Origin: Adiantum capillus-veneris
Taxonomy: Eukaryota > Streptophyta > Polypodiopsida > Polypodiales > Pteridaceae
Length of the DNA: 60,000 nucleotides
Reading direction: 5' to 3'
Assembly: GCA_014529385.2 (NCBI GenBank)
Contig: CM043944.1
Coordinates: forward strand, 75,713,884 to 75,773,883
A model generated the notes under the pieces. It was not told the DNA's origin and ran no database searches. It was given only the letters and a program-made list of their open reading frames with translations. Every line of letters starts with the position of its first letter. The first letter of the stretch is position 1. Position numbers and translations under genes: made by a program. Of this stretch, positions 45,243-56,065 are shown in pieces.

Positions 45243-48059
45243 ATAATCTACTCCAAATTGGATGCCATGTCCAAACATTGATCCAAGTGTGGTTGATGAT
45301 CTGTACGACAAAGGCCAGTTTTAGCTTTTAGAGTAGGCCTTTCTGGAATCTTAATCCTTGAAAATGGAACTTCTTTGTTGGGTCTCCAAGACCAAACAAT
45401 CGCATCTACATATTCCCACACTTGCTAGTCCTTATGGTTGATAGCCCAAAAACCCTTCGAGCAATTAGTGTAAGCTTGATTATATGTCAGCCCACTTTTT
45501 CTTGCACAAGGTTCCCAAATATTGAATCAAAACTTTTTTGTAGTTTGGTGATGTAGTCTTGTTGTCAATGTTTGATAAAGCCATTGCAAGCCAAATTGGA
45601 TAGATATCCATGTCATTTGGAAGTAGCATAACAAAGTCACCTTGGTGCACATCAGATAGAGGGTCAAACTCTTCCCTTGGTCGATCTCGTTGAGGACCAC
45701 AGAAATGATCATTTAGCTCTTCAAGACCTAGGAATATTTTTGCTCCTTGTTGTAAGCTCATTGTGGTGCATTGTTCATGACAAGACTCTTGTGTTTTTTG
45801 CCAAAATTGTTCCTACAAGACTCCCTCTAATATGATTGCTCTTCCAAGATTGTCAATTATCTTAGTCCAGTAATCTATCATGGGCCTATAATATCGTGGC
45901 ACACTTGAACCATTTCCTATATTTTGCCAAAACTTTATATAATTGTTTAACCCTAGAATCACTTCTTCATGGGACTTGACATACTTTGCCATTGGTACCA
46001 AAGGTGGATCTCCATGTGGTAACATTGGATTTGCTTCTATGTCAGTTTTCCAAGGGAGAATACTTCCACTCCAGTTTGATACACCTACATGTGCCTTATA
46101 TTTCATCATCATGGGTGTCTCATCTTGCATAAAAAACATAAATTGAAGATGTTTGGAATGGCCAACAAGTACGTCTTGTCCATCACAAAGATATCCATCA
46201 CAATATTGCTTGAAATCAGGGACCTTTGTGAGCATAAATGGAGCTGGAGATGAAGATAAGCTATTCCTTAGTGTATCCATCAAATGAGGCAAAGTATAAG
46301 TTTATGTAACTCTCAACTTATTTGAAAACTTATTGAACATTGCATCTATGTCCTCATGTGTATTCCCAACCATAAAAAATCCTCGTTGAATGGTTTTGAA
46401 CACACCCCTTGCAACAAGCATGGACAAATAGGCAAATAAGTATCAATTTTTTGTTCTCCCCTGCACAATTATCTAGTTGTAGTAACAAGCTCTCTGGGAG
46501 CTTGCAAAATGATGACCCCAATTCCTCTTTTGTAGGTTCTGATGTCTGCGCAATGGGCTCTTTTTCGTCACTCAAGTTGTGGTAGTCCAAAGCATCCCTT
46601 GAGTTCAAAGCATTTAGTAGTGAGATAGAGCTCCTTGGTAGTCTCTTGGTTGCTAGATCACCAAGAGGATGCTTATCTACCCTCTCTAGGCTATATAAAC
46701 AATTAGCAATTGAGCCAATTGTAAGATTTGGATCAGCTAGCCACAAACTATTCAAGACAAAGTGACCATAATGACCTTGTCCATGTCCACTAGTGAACAT
46801 AATGACCTTGTCCATGTCCACTAGTGATCATACCTATCAATGCCACTTGAAAATTGTTTCCGGAGTCCACACCCTTATAAACAACGCGTAATCTAGGATT
46901 TGCAATCTTCTTTTGATCCATCTTATCATGAATTATGCATACATACTTTTGTGGTTGAGTTTCTAAATATGTGCGCCATGCATAATATAGGCTCTTGCAA
47001 CTCTTTTGTTGTGCCATGTGAAACTCTCTCTCTCTCAAGAGAAGAGATCTCTCATCAAGAGAAGGTTTAGCTTCTAGCCTTGCCTTGATTGAACTACAAA
47101 CATTGCACTTAGAAAACTCACTTGTCTTGTTAAAGTGACATGTGGATACTCTTTGTTCCACATCCTACCAAAAGAAGATTGAGATAAATTCTTCTCATAA
47201 CCCATTTGGTCAAGTGTCATGCTGATTTCTTTTAAAATGTCAACCTGTATGTACATTGATGGAATCACTAATTGACTGTCTCTTGAACCATCTAGTAGTG
47301 TTCTACTTCTATATGGCATCTTCTCAGAGTTGTTATCCACAAACTCATTTAGCAATGCTCTTGATAAATTAGTATGTTGAAGTTCTCGTCTCAATGTGCA
47401 TGTGTTACCATGCACATAATGGTGCACACCATTTTCAAAATTTTCCTTATAGTGGTAAAATGATGTCTTTGGTATTCCATGTAGCTGATACCATGCTCTA
47501 CAACAAACAATAGAGCCATTTATCTTGAATTGGTATTGCATCTTTTCATCTTTCTGATAGCATATAGATAGGACATCATAAACATAATTAGTGCATGATT
47601 TCTGAGACTCTCCCCAAAATTCTTGTCGTAACCTTATCACCATATCCCGATCTGCAACTTGACAGCATTTTTGTCCACAAAATCAATACATGAAACCCTT
47701 TGAATTGACTCAGTTGCAAGATAAAATCCAAAAGATGGTGTTGCTCTTGTTTTCCAAGATCTGTTGATAAAAGTGTAGTGTCGCTTTCTTTACAATGAAG
47801 AAATGGTATTCCCATCACCATATTTTCTAGCACTATCATCATTGGATACATCAGATTTTGCACATCTAGCATGCATCCCATTAATAGGAACAAAGCGTTG
47901 TAATGAGGTCCCATCCAACATGGTTGTCTGCTTGATGGGCCACTTTACCAAAGTGATGCTAGCCACATTAGGCATGTTCTCACTAATTTCATTCTCCCTT
48001 TCAATACCCACACCCAAGAGATCTAATTTGGGACTGTTTGTATTGCTACTGGTTGACAA
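45243..48059 (-). pseudogene. DUF7869-type protein gene, broken
   Basis: Minus-strand pieces form one protein in several frames. Order: a variable N-terminus (48059-47790); a Cys-containing helix-turn region VCCRAWYQLHGIPKTSFYHY in 47643-47074; MPYRSRTLLDGSRDSQLVIP; a Cys pair CNVCSSIKARLE; an RNase H-fold-like start IHDKMDQKKIANP; HGQGHYGHFVLNSLW; LLLQLDNCAGENKK; MVGNTHEDIDAMF (near 46350, out of frame); then a C-terminal part with GDFVMLLPNDMDIYPIWLA (45761-45480). The LQLDNC..ENK and HTHEDID-like motifs are hallmarks of the DUF7869 family, widespread in plants and animals; I recall it as uncharacterised and possibly transposase-related. At least four frameshifts; one is a 31-bp tandem duplication. 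Family call by recall. Confidence 0.7.
46767..46828. repeat. 31-bp tandem duplication breaking the DUF7869 frame
   Basis: Copies of CATAATGACCTTGTCCATGT plus 11 bases begin at 46767 and 46798. On the minus strand this repeats the codons for TSGHGQGHY and shifts the frame by one. Confidence 0.9.
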
Positions 48060-48060
48060 C

Positions 48061-49248
48061 AGGCTGAGTATGATGTGCTAGAGGCAACATGGAAAGAAGC
48101 ACAATGCCATGTCCTATTTGTGAAGGAGATGATTGCTGATGTTCATCATGGGAAGATATTTATGTTATATCCTAGGTCCCAGGTTGTTGATTCGGGGGAT
48201 ATGATCCATGTGTTTGGAATGTGTGTTGCATGTGGTGAGCTCTTGGATTCTGTAAGAGTTGTAGGAACCTTTATGCTTGAGTGCCGACATCAGTATCAAC
48301 CCCTTTGCTTTAGTGCTTTGCTACTAAGCAGGGATCATTGTGCCAAATCTAGTTGATCCCCGAGGTGGCAAAGTCTTGGGTCGGTGGGCATCGTGGTGTG
48401 ATGAGTAAGTATGTGTGTGTTCTGCAAATGATATGATTACCTACACTGAATGTGAGGTTGTTTGTAAGTATGTGTTGTCTTTCTTTGTTTTTGCAGAGAA
48501 AGAGGATGCTGTAGCGGCTGGGCCTAGTGGGAAAAATGGACACGCAGCCAAGGATGAACCAAATGCCACAAAATCTGCTGCAAGTCATGTATGGGAGGAG
48601 GATGAGGATACTGCACAAATAAGGGATGGTTTTGGTATTTCAAGCATGGTGATGTGGAAGGGAAAGGGATTGAGAAGGGACAACATTGTGATACCATGTA
48701 GGATAGTGAAGAAAACATTGAGTGTGAGGACAAAGATGCTAAAAGTAATAAAGACAATGTTGGAGGTAAAGTTCCTCACATAGTGGAGCTGGATGGATCA
48801 GAAGATGCTACCAAGGGGCTTGAGGGCCAAGTCACTAGCGAGGACAAGAACAGGCAAAGGGAAGGTGTAGGGTAAGAGGCCACTATGGGGGAGGAGGACA
48901 AGAAGGGGTTGAGGGGAGTCCAAAAGGGGGTTGGAAGCCAGGAATGACAAATGTGCAGAGGATGCCAAGAAAGGGGATGACGGGGAGGCCAGGAAGGGGG
49001 AAGAGGCGGACAAGGAAAAGGTAGGCAATGCGATGAAGGGGGATGGGCCCAAGGAAGCCAAGAAGGAAGTGGTAGTGGAGGATGCAAAAGTGGATATTAC
49101 TAGTGGGAGTGCGGATCCTGAAGCTGAAGATGCTGTCAAAAGATGTTAGGTGATTCCATTGATTCGGTGACCCTGTTGGAGCTTTTTAGTCTGCAAAGAA
49201 AGAAGCGCAACCACACCCATGACCAGTTTTCTTGTGCATGCAAGCTGT
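48061..49248 (+). pseudogene. Unrecognised zinc-finger-like and charged coding locus
   Basis: The first part (to 48353) reads EYDVLEATWKEAQCHVLFVK, YPRSQVVDSGDMIHVFGM, then CVACGELLDSVRVVGTFMLECRH (Cys-x2-Cys ... Cys-x-His) and QYQPLCF, resembling a RING/PHD-like zinc site. A plausible splice acceptor (TTGACAACAG) precedes 48061. The second part (48494 onward) is Lys/Glu/Ala-rich (ASHVWEEDEDTAQIRDGFG; 48931-49149 AEDAKKGDDGEARKG), ending in LLELFSLQRKKRNHTHDQF and a stop at 49246-49248 after a frame change near 49140. Exon structure is uncertain and stops occur between parts. Function unknown. Confidence 0.4.
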
Positions 49249-49309
49249 AGCCCTTCTCATATGCCTATGTATTTTGCCAATGTTCTTTTCATTCTACCAA
49301 TACAATCAA

Positions 49310-49790
49310 ATTTGGGCCTTTGTATTTCATTAGTTGTGTTCCAATGTAACTATTCAATATGGTACAATACAATTTTCCAATGTTACTGCTCACTATGGTA
49401 CAATGCAGTTTTCCAATGTTACACTTCTATAGTGCAATACAATACCCAATTTGATACTGTATAGTACCAAATTTGGTATTGTATAGTACAATGCAGTGTT
49501 CCAATGTTACACTGCAGTTTTCAATTTTACACTTCTACTGTGCAATGTTGTACCACAATATGATATTGTATAGTACAATGCAGTTTTCCAATGTTACACT
49601 TCTACTGTGCAATATTGTACCACAATATGATACTGTATAGTACCTAGTTTGGTACTGTATAGTACCCAATTTGGTACTATATACTACCAAATTTGGTACT
49701 TATAGTATCAACTTTGGTACAATATCGTATCAAGTTATGTACAGTACAATATCAAATCTTGTACTTCTTGTGCATAGTGGTGCTCTGCTT
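49310..49790. repeat. Palindromic GGTAC-rich repeats
   Basis: Dozens of short variable units such as CCAATGTTACACTTCTACTGTG and TTTGGTACTGTATAGTACC. Several are self-complementary (TACCAAATTTGGTA near 49685; AGTACCAAATTTGGTATT near 49463). They overlap the 5' part of the frame at 49693, whose first ~50 codons are therefore doubtful. Confidence 0.8.
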
Positions 49791-49850
49791 TTTATATAAT
49801 GTTTGCATTGTATATTTGCCACCACTCATTTGGAATGTTGGTATTGTAGT

Positions 49851-50699
49851 AAGATCTTGGTGGCAAGATGAGACACAACCAAACACAACACTTGCGGCTG
49901 ATGTGGCTGCTAAACCTGGCCGGCTGATTGTGCTTGACCTTAATGGGGTCTTATTGACAAGCTACACAGAGCTGCCAGAAGGCCTTTGGGTTTTGGTGGA
50001 TGAGCTCCAACCATGGATCATCCATGTCAATAGCTCCTTGGTTTGTTGTGTAAGGCCAGATGCTTACGAGTTCATACGAACTCTTAAGAAGAAAGCCAAG
50101 ATAATTGTGCGGTCCTACTATAGAAGGCAAAAATTGATAGATATGTTGAATGCTTGCTTCCCCCAGCATGTGAGGGAGAAGTATTTTGCAGGTAACAATG
50201 CCTTGAGTTCTTTAGATGTTAAGCTACTAAGACTTCTAACCGCCTTTATGGCATGGCAGGTATACTATCACAAGAAGACTGTGAGACCTGGCGGCAGAGT
50301 ATGGCGGAGGTGACGCACATGCCCGACGATGTGGCCAACAAGCATGTTTTTTTGAAGAATCTATGGATAGTGTGGGCAAGGCACCCCCATTTTCATACTA
50401 GAAACACAATACTGGTGGATGACTGCAAATACAAGTCGCTGAAAAACGAATATGAGAATTGTCTTGCCATTAGATCATATGAACCTCTAGTGGTTGAAAA
50501 AGATTACCTTTTTTACCTGTTGGACCATATTTTTCCATGGTTTCAAGGATGGATACACGATCGGTACCCAGCAGCATACACTCCCAAAAACCCAATTTTT
50601 GACACACAAGATGATGTCTCTGCATACGTTGGTGATTACTTCATACAGATGGAGGGGTACTCTTACAGATTAGATCCCCCTGACCTAGGAGATTCCTAA
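49851..50699 (+). CDS. FCP1/NLI-type HAD phosphatase domain protein, two exons visible
   Basis: Exon (49851 or earlier to 50191) has the HAD motif I as IVLDLNGVLL, then CCVRPDAYEFIRTLKKKAKI and IVRSYYRRQKLIDMLNACFP. A 68-bp intron (50192-50259) has GGTAAC at the donor, CTAAC branch-like at 50236-50240 and GGCAG acceptor. Exon 2 continues GILSQEDCETWRQS, HVFLKNLWIVWARHPHFHTR, then motif TILVDDCKYKSL and IRSYEPLVV, ending with TAA at 50697-50699. This matches plant FCP1-homology proteins, dephosphorylating Ser/Thr (RNA polymerase II CTD-like substrates). The DLNG motif has Asn for the second Asp of DxDx(T/V); in my memory several plant homologues share that, so activity is uncertain. The 5' exons are unclear because repeats lie upstream. 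Confidence 0.65.
50192..50259 (+). other. Predicted spliceosomal intron (68 bp)
   Basis: G|GTAACAATG donor, GGCATGGCAG|GT acceptor, CTAAC branch-like sequence 20 bases before the end. Splicing joins GCA-G to GT-ATA, giving FAGILSQEDC in one frame. Without splicing the first ORF ends at 50313 in nonsense residues. Confidence 0.65.
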
Positions 50700-51430
50700 A
50701 GTGTTGTACTTGGTGAACTTGTCTATCATTTCACATAAAATGTAATGGAGATTCCTGAACTTCGGTACTTGAACCAAATTTGTATCGTGTCGTGCACATA
50801 TATAATTGAAACCCACTATTTTTGTACACTGTCTTGGAGCTTGAACTATACTGTCTTTTTTTTTGTGTTTTCTAGTAGTTTCTAGTCTAAAGAATCTTTT
50901 TTAAGATCCCTGACATTGGTGTTAATACAATGGTATCAGTAAGTACCAGTACTATGTGTATCTGGGTGTTACACAATACCTGATTTGGTACTCACAGTAC
51001 CAACATTTGGCTACCTAGGTTGCAACTTGGATCCATAGTCTTGTGATTATGCAAAGTTGGCTAGCGTACCAAATTTTGGTACTTCTTGTCATTATTTTAG
51101 TACTAGTTAGCACCCTTTTTGTATTGGTTAGTATTACTTTAGTTCTGGTTAGGGGCAAGTCTTAAGAGACAATCAGTAATAACTGGAGACCCTGTTGTGC
51201 ATACTTGTATTTTGGTAGCCTAGGGTTGCAGCTTGGATCCATAGTCTTGTGATTATGAAAATTTGGCTATAGTTCCAAAGTTTGGTACTTCCTCGCATCA
51301 CTATGGTACTGGTTAGGACCCATTGGCTACAATACCAAAGTTTGGTACTTCCTGGAATCATTTTGGTACTGGTTAGGACCCTTTTGGTTAGTATTATTTT
51401 GATACTGGTTAGGGTCAAGTTGGTGCATAT
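50700..51430. repeat. Non-coding, with duplicated GGTACT-rich segments
   Basis: After the phosphatase stop there is a probable 3' region, then repeats. GGATCCATAGTCTTGTGATT occurs near 51028 and again near 51238 in a direct repeat of about 210-bp period. A 60-bp unit (GGCTA..CCAAAGTTTGGTACTTCCT...GGTACTGGTTAGGACCC) recurs at 51265 and 51325. The units share the GGTACT vocabulary of 49310-49790. Confidence 0.75.
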
Positions 51431-51806
51431 CCAGGAAGTTATTTTACATCAATATCAAGTACTAAACAGAGGAAGTGAAGGATAGAAAGAACAACAGTAA
51501 ACCATGAGGACAACAAGATATATCCAGGCAGTTATTTTACATCAATCTCAAGTAAGTACTGAACAAAGGAAGTGAAGGATAGAAAGAACAACAGTAAACC
51601 ATGAGGACAAAAAGATATATCCAGGCAGTTATTTTACATCAATCTCAAGTATTGAACAGAGGAGGTGAAGGATAGAAAGAACAACAGTAAACCATGAGGA
51701 CAAAAAGATATATCCAAGCAGTTATTTTACATCAATCTTAAGTACTGAACAGAGGAAGTGAAGGATAGAAATAACAACAGTAAACCATGAGGATAAAAAG
51801 ATATAA
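51431..51806. repeat. Minisatellite, four copies of 93-97 bp
   Basis: Copies begin with CCAGGCAGTTATTTTACATC or a one-base variant at 51431, 51524, 51621 and 51714. Each contains AGTGAAGGATAGAAAGAACA and ends AAGATATAT. Identity is high (a few changes per copy), so the array is young. No coding potential. Confidence 0.95.
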
Positions 51807-51839
51807 TATGACCAAGAGGAAAAGCATGGACTTGCCCAC

Positions 51840-52620
51840 TTAGGGGTTTTGGCATTGTGTAACTTCAAGTATCATGGATGCACCATCATCACTATCATCA
51901 TCATCATATGGCATGCTATTGTATATGTTCTCATATACTTTAGCAGATAACTTGAACTGATTAGGGACTCTAACAATAGCCTCCATAGGGAAAGTTATGG
52001 CCCTTACAAGATTTGAGTAGATCATGACTACAGGTGTTTGATCAAGTAAGTTATATGTATCAACTTTTCCTTCGACTCGGCCATAGTAGAAAGCTTCAAC
52101 AACCTTCCCGCCTCTAACAATCTTTTTATGCCACATATCCTTTTGTGATATCACCGTCTGGTACAACTCCTATGTGCATTTGATAAGATAGAAGTCCTCT
52201 TTAGTCTCCGCTGCTTTGACTGCAAAGTTATCCCCGATGGACAACATCTCACATAACTTTTAAGGGCTTCCTTCATACAATGGCAGGTTGGAAACTTGGC
52301 TCATCGGCACAAAATCTGAATATCTGTCATCCTCCTCATTATCCTCTTCATCGTACCTTCCTGTATTTACAGACTCTGACAGTTTGTTTGATGGAAACAT
52401 ATTTCCATTATTCTATGTGGAGTCTATTTTTGCATCTTCTCCATAGCCCACTCATACATGGATCATAGAATCACGAAAGGGTTTGAAAGCACAGAGCGTA
52501 CAGGTTGTCCTTTGAATACCCATCAGCACAATGAAATGAGAGGGAGCCCACAATGCACTCATAGTCCCATTGGAGATCGTGTTGCACATCATCCACACCA
52601 ATAAGACAGAAGTATTAAGG
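51840..52620 (-). pseudogene. Unrecognised degraded coding region
   Basis: Minus strand. The best piece (52166-51840, 108 residues) has KVVEAFYYGRVEGKVDTYN, VRAITFPMEAIVRVP, an acidic stretch (PYDDDDSDDGASM) and ends CQNP. Upstream the same protein is still readable with stops: MLSIGDNFAVKAAETKEDFY, ESVNTGRYDEEDNEEDDRY, and in another frame DYECIVGSLSFHCADGYSKD and LYALCFQTLS. Conserved-looking Cys and aromatic residues suggest a real ancestor. I cannot name it. It might be part of the same transposon-like locus as the DUF7869 gene. Confidence 0.45.
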
Positions 52621-52649
52621 CATAAGCCGCACAATGCGGTCCTGTGGAG

Positions 52650-55063
52650 GTCTGGACATTGCGGACTAGGAGTCATGCGGCTTTAGGACAGTTCTTCATA
52701 GGATATTATGGGACAGGACGGGGTTTTGCACCATTCTCAATCTGCGCTGTAGCAGCGGTGGTGCAGCCAATGTTGGTCAAAGCTAGGAGGTGGTCTATGC
52801 CACGCAAAGGCAGTAGTCGAGTGTAGTGCAAAAGGCTAGGGCAGGTGCCAAGGACCTTAGCAGCCAAAGGATAGTGGGAATGTATGCTTAAAGAGGTTTT
52901 TTAGGCCAAAAGTGCTGCAAGATAGTCCAGATGGGATGGTAGATGAAGGTGACCAAATGCCAAGTCAGTGTCCAAACATGTAGTGTTCAGTGTGCTCTAG
53001 AAGCCCGTCCAGACGGCTCGCAAACGGAGCCCCGGTGCTCAAGATATTGCAGTTTAAAGAAAGAGTATGTAGCAAATCCCCGACGGATAGGGCAGCTAGG
53101 GACACGTGGCCTGGGCTGATGTCAGTATATACATGTGTAGCGCTCAAGTTGTCGAGCATGACAATCTTCTTGGAATGTCAAATATAGCTCTGGATAGCAA
53201 GTTATGGCCATTAGAAGATTTTCAGGGGGCCAGGTCTGAGCCCATTTGACGACATTGGAGGATGCACCATCTAGTGTTTTCTAAAGCACGCCAGGTGTCT
53301 CATGGATGGTGAGCACTATGGGGAGTTAGCCCGAATCAATCGCACGTGATTCTGAGTTCCGGGCGCCGAGTTCCGACCTGGGAAAAAAGGGATCATTTGG
53401 CAGGGGAAAGATTCCAGGTGATTTTGGTTGACTTTGACGACTCCGATTTACAGCTTCGGAAAGCTCAGAAAGCGGTGAAGGTGGAGTGGGTTGAGATCCA
53501 CAATGATAGCTTTCAGTGTGTTTTTCCGGTTCGAGCATACCATCAATAGGGTAAAGGTAGCAATGCCCCTAGGTGAGAGAGGAATTTTTATTCCCAAGGT
53601 TTTTTTGTAGGGGGTTGAAGGCTTTTCGGAAGCAAACTCTTGCAATGCTGCCACGTGGTAGGCCCGATTCGTCCCACATGCGGTGTTGGAGGCGGACATC
53701 AAGCGCTTTATGAGGTGGGCGGTGAGCCCCCATTAGGTACACAAGAGAGGTGTGGAGAGCTTGGAGCTCGTGGGCTATGGCAGCTAGCCCCGCTGGCGCT
53801 GCTTTGGTCGGAGGCGGCCCTGCAAGGCGGTTTTGGCTAGTGGTGGGGCGGCGCAGGTGGCATGCCCACGCGTGAGTTGGAGGTGGCCTCGGTGCCATGG
53901 GCCTGGTTGATGACGTGGCAGGTCCGTAGGGATTCATTGACGCGGCCCTTGGGGGCCCAAAATTTTGAGAAAGGGGTAAGGGGAAATAGCAACCTCGCTA
54001 TTGCCTCCCCCCCTCAGGTAAGAGGAAGATCCCACAATGGCGGCCAAATGGGAGCATAAAGTGAAGCCAAAGCCGAGCAAGTCCAAATGGGCCAAGCCAA
54101 GGGCTGCCTGGGTAAAACAAAGAGCAAGGCCAAGTGGGTAAAGTAAAAAGCAGAGGCCAAAGCAAAGGGGACCCTTCCAAAGAGGGTCCGGACAAACTAA
54201 AGCATGGGCAAAAGTGAAGGCTAAGGCAAGAGGGGGCAGAGGAGAGTTGCATAGAGAGAGGCAAAAGAGTCAAAATCAAGCAGTGCAAAGTTGAGCCTAA
54301 AGAGGGTAGAACTCGAAAGATAAAAAATAAAAAATAAAAAGGCTAGGGGGCAATAGCAACATCGCTAATGCCCCCTCCCCCCACCAAGTGCAAAAGAGAG
54401 AAAGGGAGCAGATGGAGCAAGGCGGTAACCCCCCTCCCAAAAGATACCAAAAATGGGTGCCATATGGACCAATTAAAGGACAATTTCCCAAATTAAAGCC
54501 CCCCCCTATAAAAGATAAAAATGGACCAAATTAGGGGCTTTTTTCCTGTCTTTTTGGGCCATTTTGAAGCCTGCAAAGTGAAACTTTTTGACAGAGGAGT
54601 GTGCCTGCCAAGCCCTTTGTATCTTTCTTGTGTAAATGGCCATGGTGATGACAATGTCAGTCTGTACACGTGTTTTTTGTAGTGCAATCGATCCATTGTT
54701 GCCCTGTCTTGTTCTTGTTTCCCCTTTCCCCCTTCTCTTTCTCCTTCTCTAATGTTTTTCCTCAGTGCCGACTGTGTGGAAGTGTGTGCCCCCCCCCCGG
54801 ACCAATGGTGTTTTGAGGAAGAGAGTGAGATTGAGTGGTTGTGAGTGTACCACAAGGGTGGAGACAGGCAGTGGTAGCAGGTGTGCCTTGTGTGGTGGAT
54901 TTGTGGAGTGTGTGAGCAGTGGCAATTGAGCAGGCGGTGGTCTGCTAGTGTAGAGTGTTTCTTTGAAGGTTTTTTCCGAGAGGATAGGGGTGTTGTGGAT
55001 ACCCTGAGCTATAGAGAGGCCCTTGTTTTTGTGTCGGGCGTGTTCCCATATTCCCCCTCTCCA
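52650..55063 (+). repeat. Probable 5' LTR/U3 of the right-hand gypsy element
   Basis: No convincing gene in this GC-richer stretch. Support for an LTR: a CCCCTATAAAAGATAA box at 54505-54520, then about 550 bases to a CA (55062-55063) followed by a PBS-like motif and gag. The length would suit the family's 2.5-kb LTRs. The left boundary is a guess because no partner LTR is in the window. It contains two inverted-looking GGGGNAATAGCAAC / GCTANTGCC segments near 53975-54012 and 54345-54380. Confidence 0.4.
54509..54516 (+). promoter_or_regulatory. TATA box of the right-hand gypsy LTR
   Basis: TATAAAAG in a CCCCCCCTATAAAAG context, about 630 bases upstream of the gag ATG. Plausible position for an LTR promoter. 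Confidence 0.5.
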
Positions 55064-55067
55064 TCTT

Positions 55068-55090
55068 CTAGTGCCCACACAGAGGAGCAC
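55068..55090 (+). other. Primer-binding-site-like motif
   Basis: TAGTGCCCACACAGAGGAGC follows the CA at 55062-55063 by about 4 bases and resembles TGGTGCCCTCACTGAGGA at 3852-3873. The first base pair of the expected TGG is changed (TAG). Confidence 0.45.
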
Positions 55091-55140
55091 ACCGATTGCT
55101 CCAAGGTAATCGAAAAGAAGCGGTTTTTTGCGTTGGAAGT

Positions 55141-56065
55141 CATGGCAACTAGAAGCTATGGAACGATTTTCAAAAGAGAAGAGAGCATTGATGAATGGAT
55201 GTCAGGTTTGGAGTTGTACATGCCATTGTTGCGTATGCTGAAAAAGATAAGCAAAATGTAGACTTTTCCTTTGGTGATGCATGGTAGAGCGAAAGCATGG
55301 TACGAGGCATTGGAAGGTGAGCCGAAGCAAGCATGGCGGCTCTACGAGCGAGGTTTCTTCATGACTTTTGCAAGGAGACCTCCCCAGTCAAAATGGATGC
55401 AAAGCTGAAGGCACTTAAGCAAGATGTAAGTGAAGAATTCAATCTGTTTTTGGGTCATTTTGAAGAGTGTTTGGGAAAAGCTAGCGGTAGCCATGCAGAT
55501 GGCTAATGGAGACTACTTCCAGTTGGAAAAATTCATGGCATGTCTGCATCCCAAGGTGAGAGAGAAAGTCAATTTTGAGAGCCCAAAGAATTACAATGGT
55601 GCAGTAGCCATTGCACGATTGAAGAGAAAAAAGATAAAGAAGAATATAGAGCAGGGTGTGTTAGGCTACGAGACGATGGCCCATGTTCAACCGCGTTCGA
55701 GGGAAGCTCCACACAAAGAAAATCATGGAAATCGAGGTGTAGCTATTGTGCCACAAAAATGGGTGCGCATGGTGCAAGATTTATCCGCCAAGAAGATGGA
55801 GGAGTTGCGGCTCAGTGTCATGGATAGAGGACAACCAAGAGGAGCAAGGGGCAGGGCAAGTCCACTGCCAGGTAGGGGTGCTATAATTGTGGAGAAGAAG
55901 GGCACTATGCACCCGATTTTCCTCAACCACCAAGAGAGAGAGGAGGTATCTACCCGCTTTTTGGTAGAGGTCGAGGTCAAGGGCAATACAATGGTACAAG
56001 AGAGCAAGCAGTGGAGAATCCTATGCAGCGAGTTCTGCAAAACAGAGGTGAAGTCCCAAGAGTAA
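55141..56065 (+). pseudogene. Ty3/gypsy gag, right-hand element
   Basis: Starts MATRSYGTIFKREESIDEWM at 55141 and runs to a stop at 55259. The gag core continues in other frames (MHGRAKAWYEALEGEPKQ; 55430-56065 GDYFQLEKFMACLHPKVREK, NYNGAVAIARLKRKK). A zinc knuckle is present out of frame near 55880: CYNCGEEGHYAPDFP, where the last Cys is Phe. At least three frame changes. The start is supported by its distance from the PBS-like motif. Confidence 0.8.

Noticed and set aside
48776-49139. Pro/Ser/Leu-rich minus-strand ORFs
   Set aside because: These are antisense to the Lys/Glu/Ala-rich plus-strand coding stretch; GC-skewed composition makes them look open.
49868-49870. ATG as start of the phosphatase gene
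   Set aside because: It is out of frame with the HAD motif, so the visible exon must begin by splicing or at an upstream start.
53326-53937. Overlapping ORFs on both strands in the GC-rich region
   Set aside because: No recognisable motif on either strand, and the stretch is better explained as LTR/U3 of the gypsy element at 55 kb.
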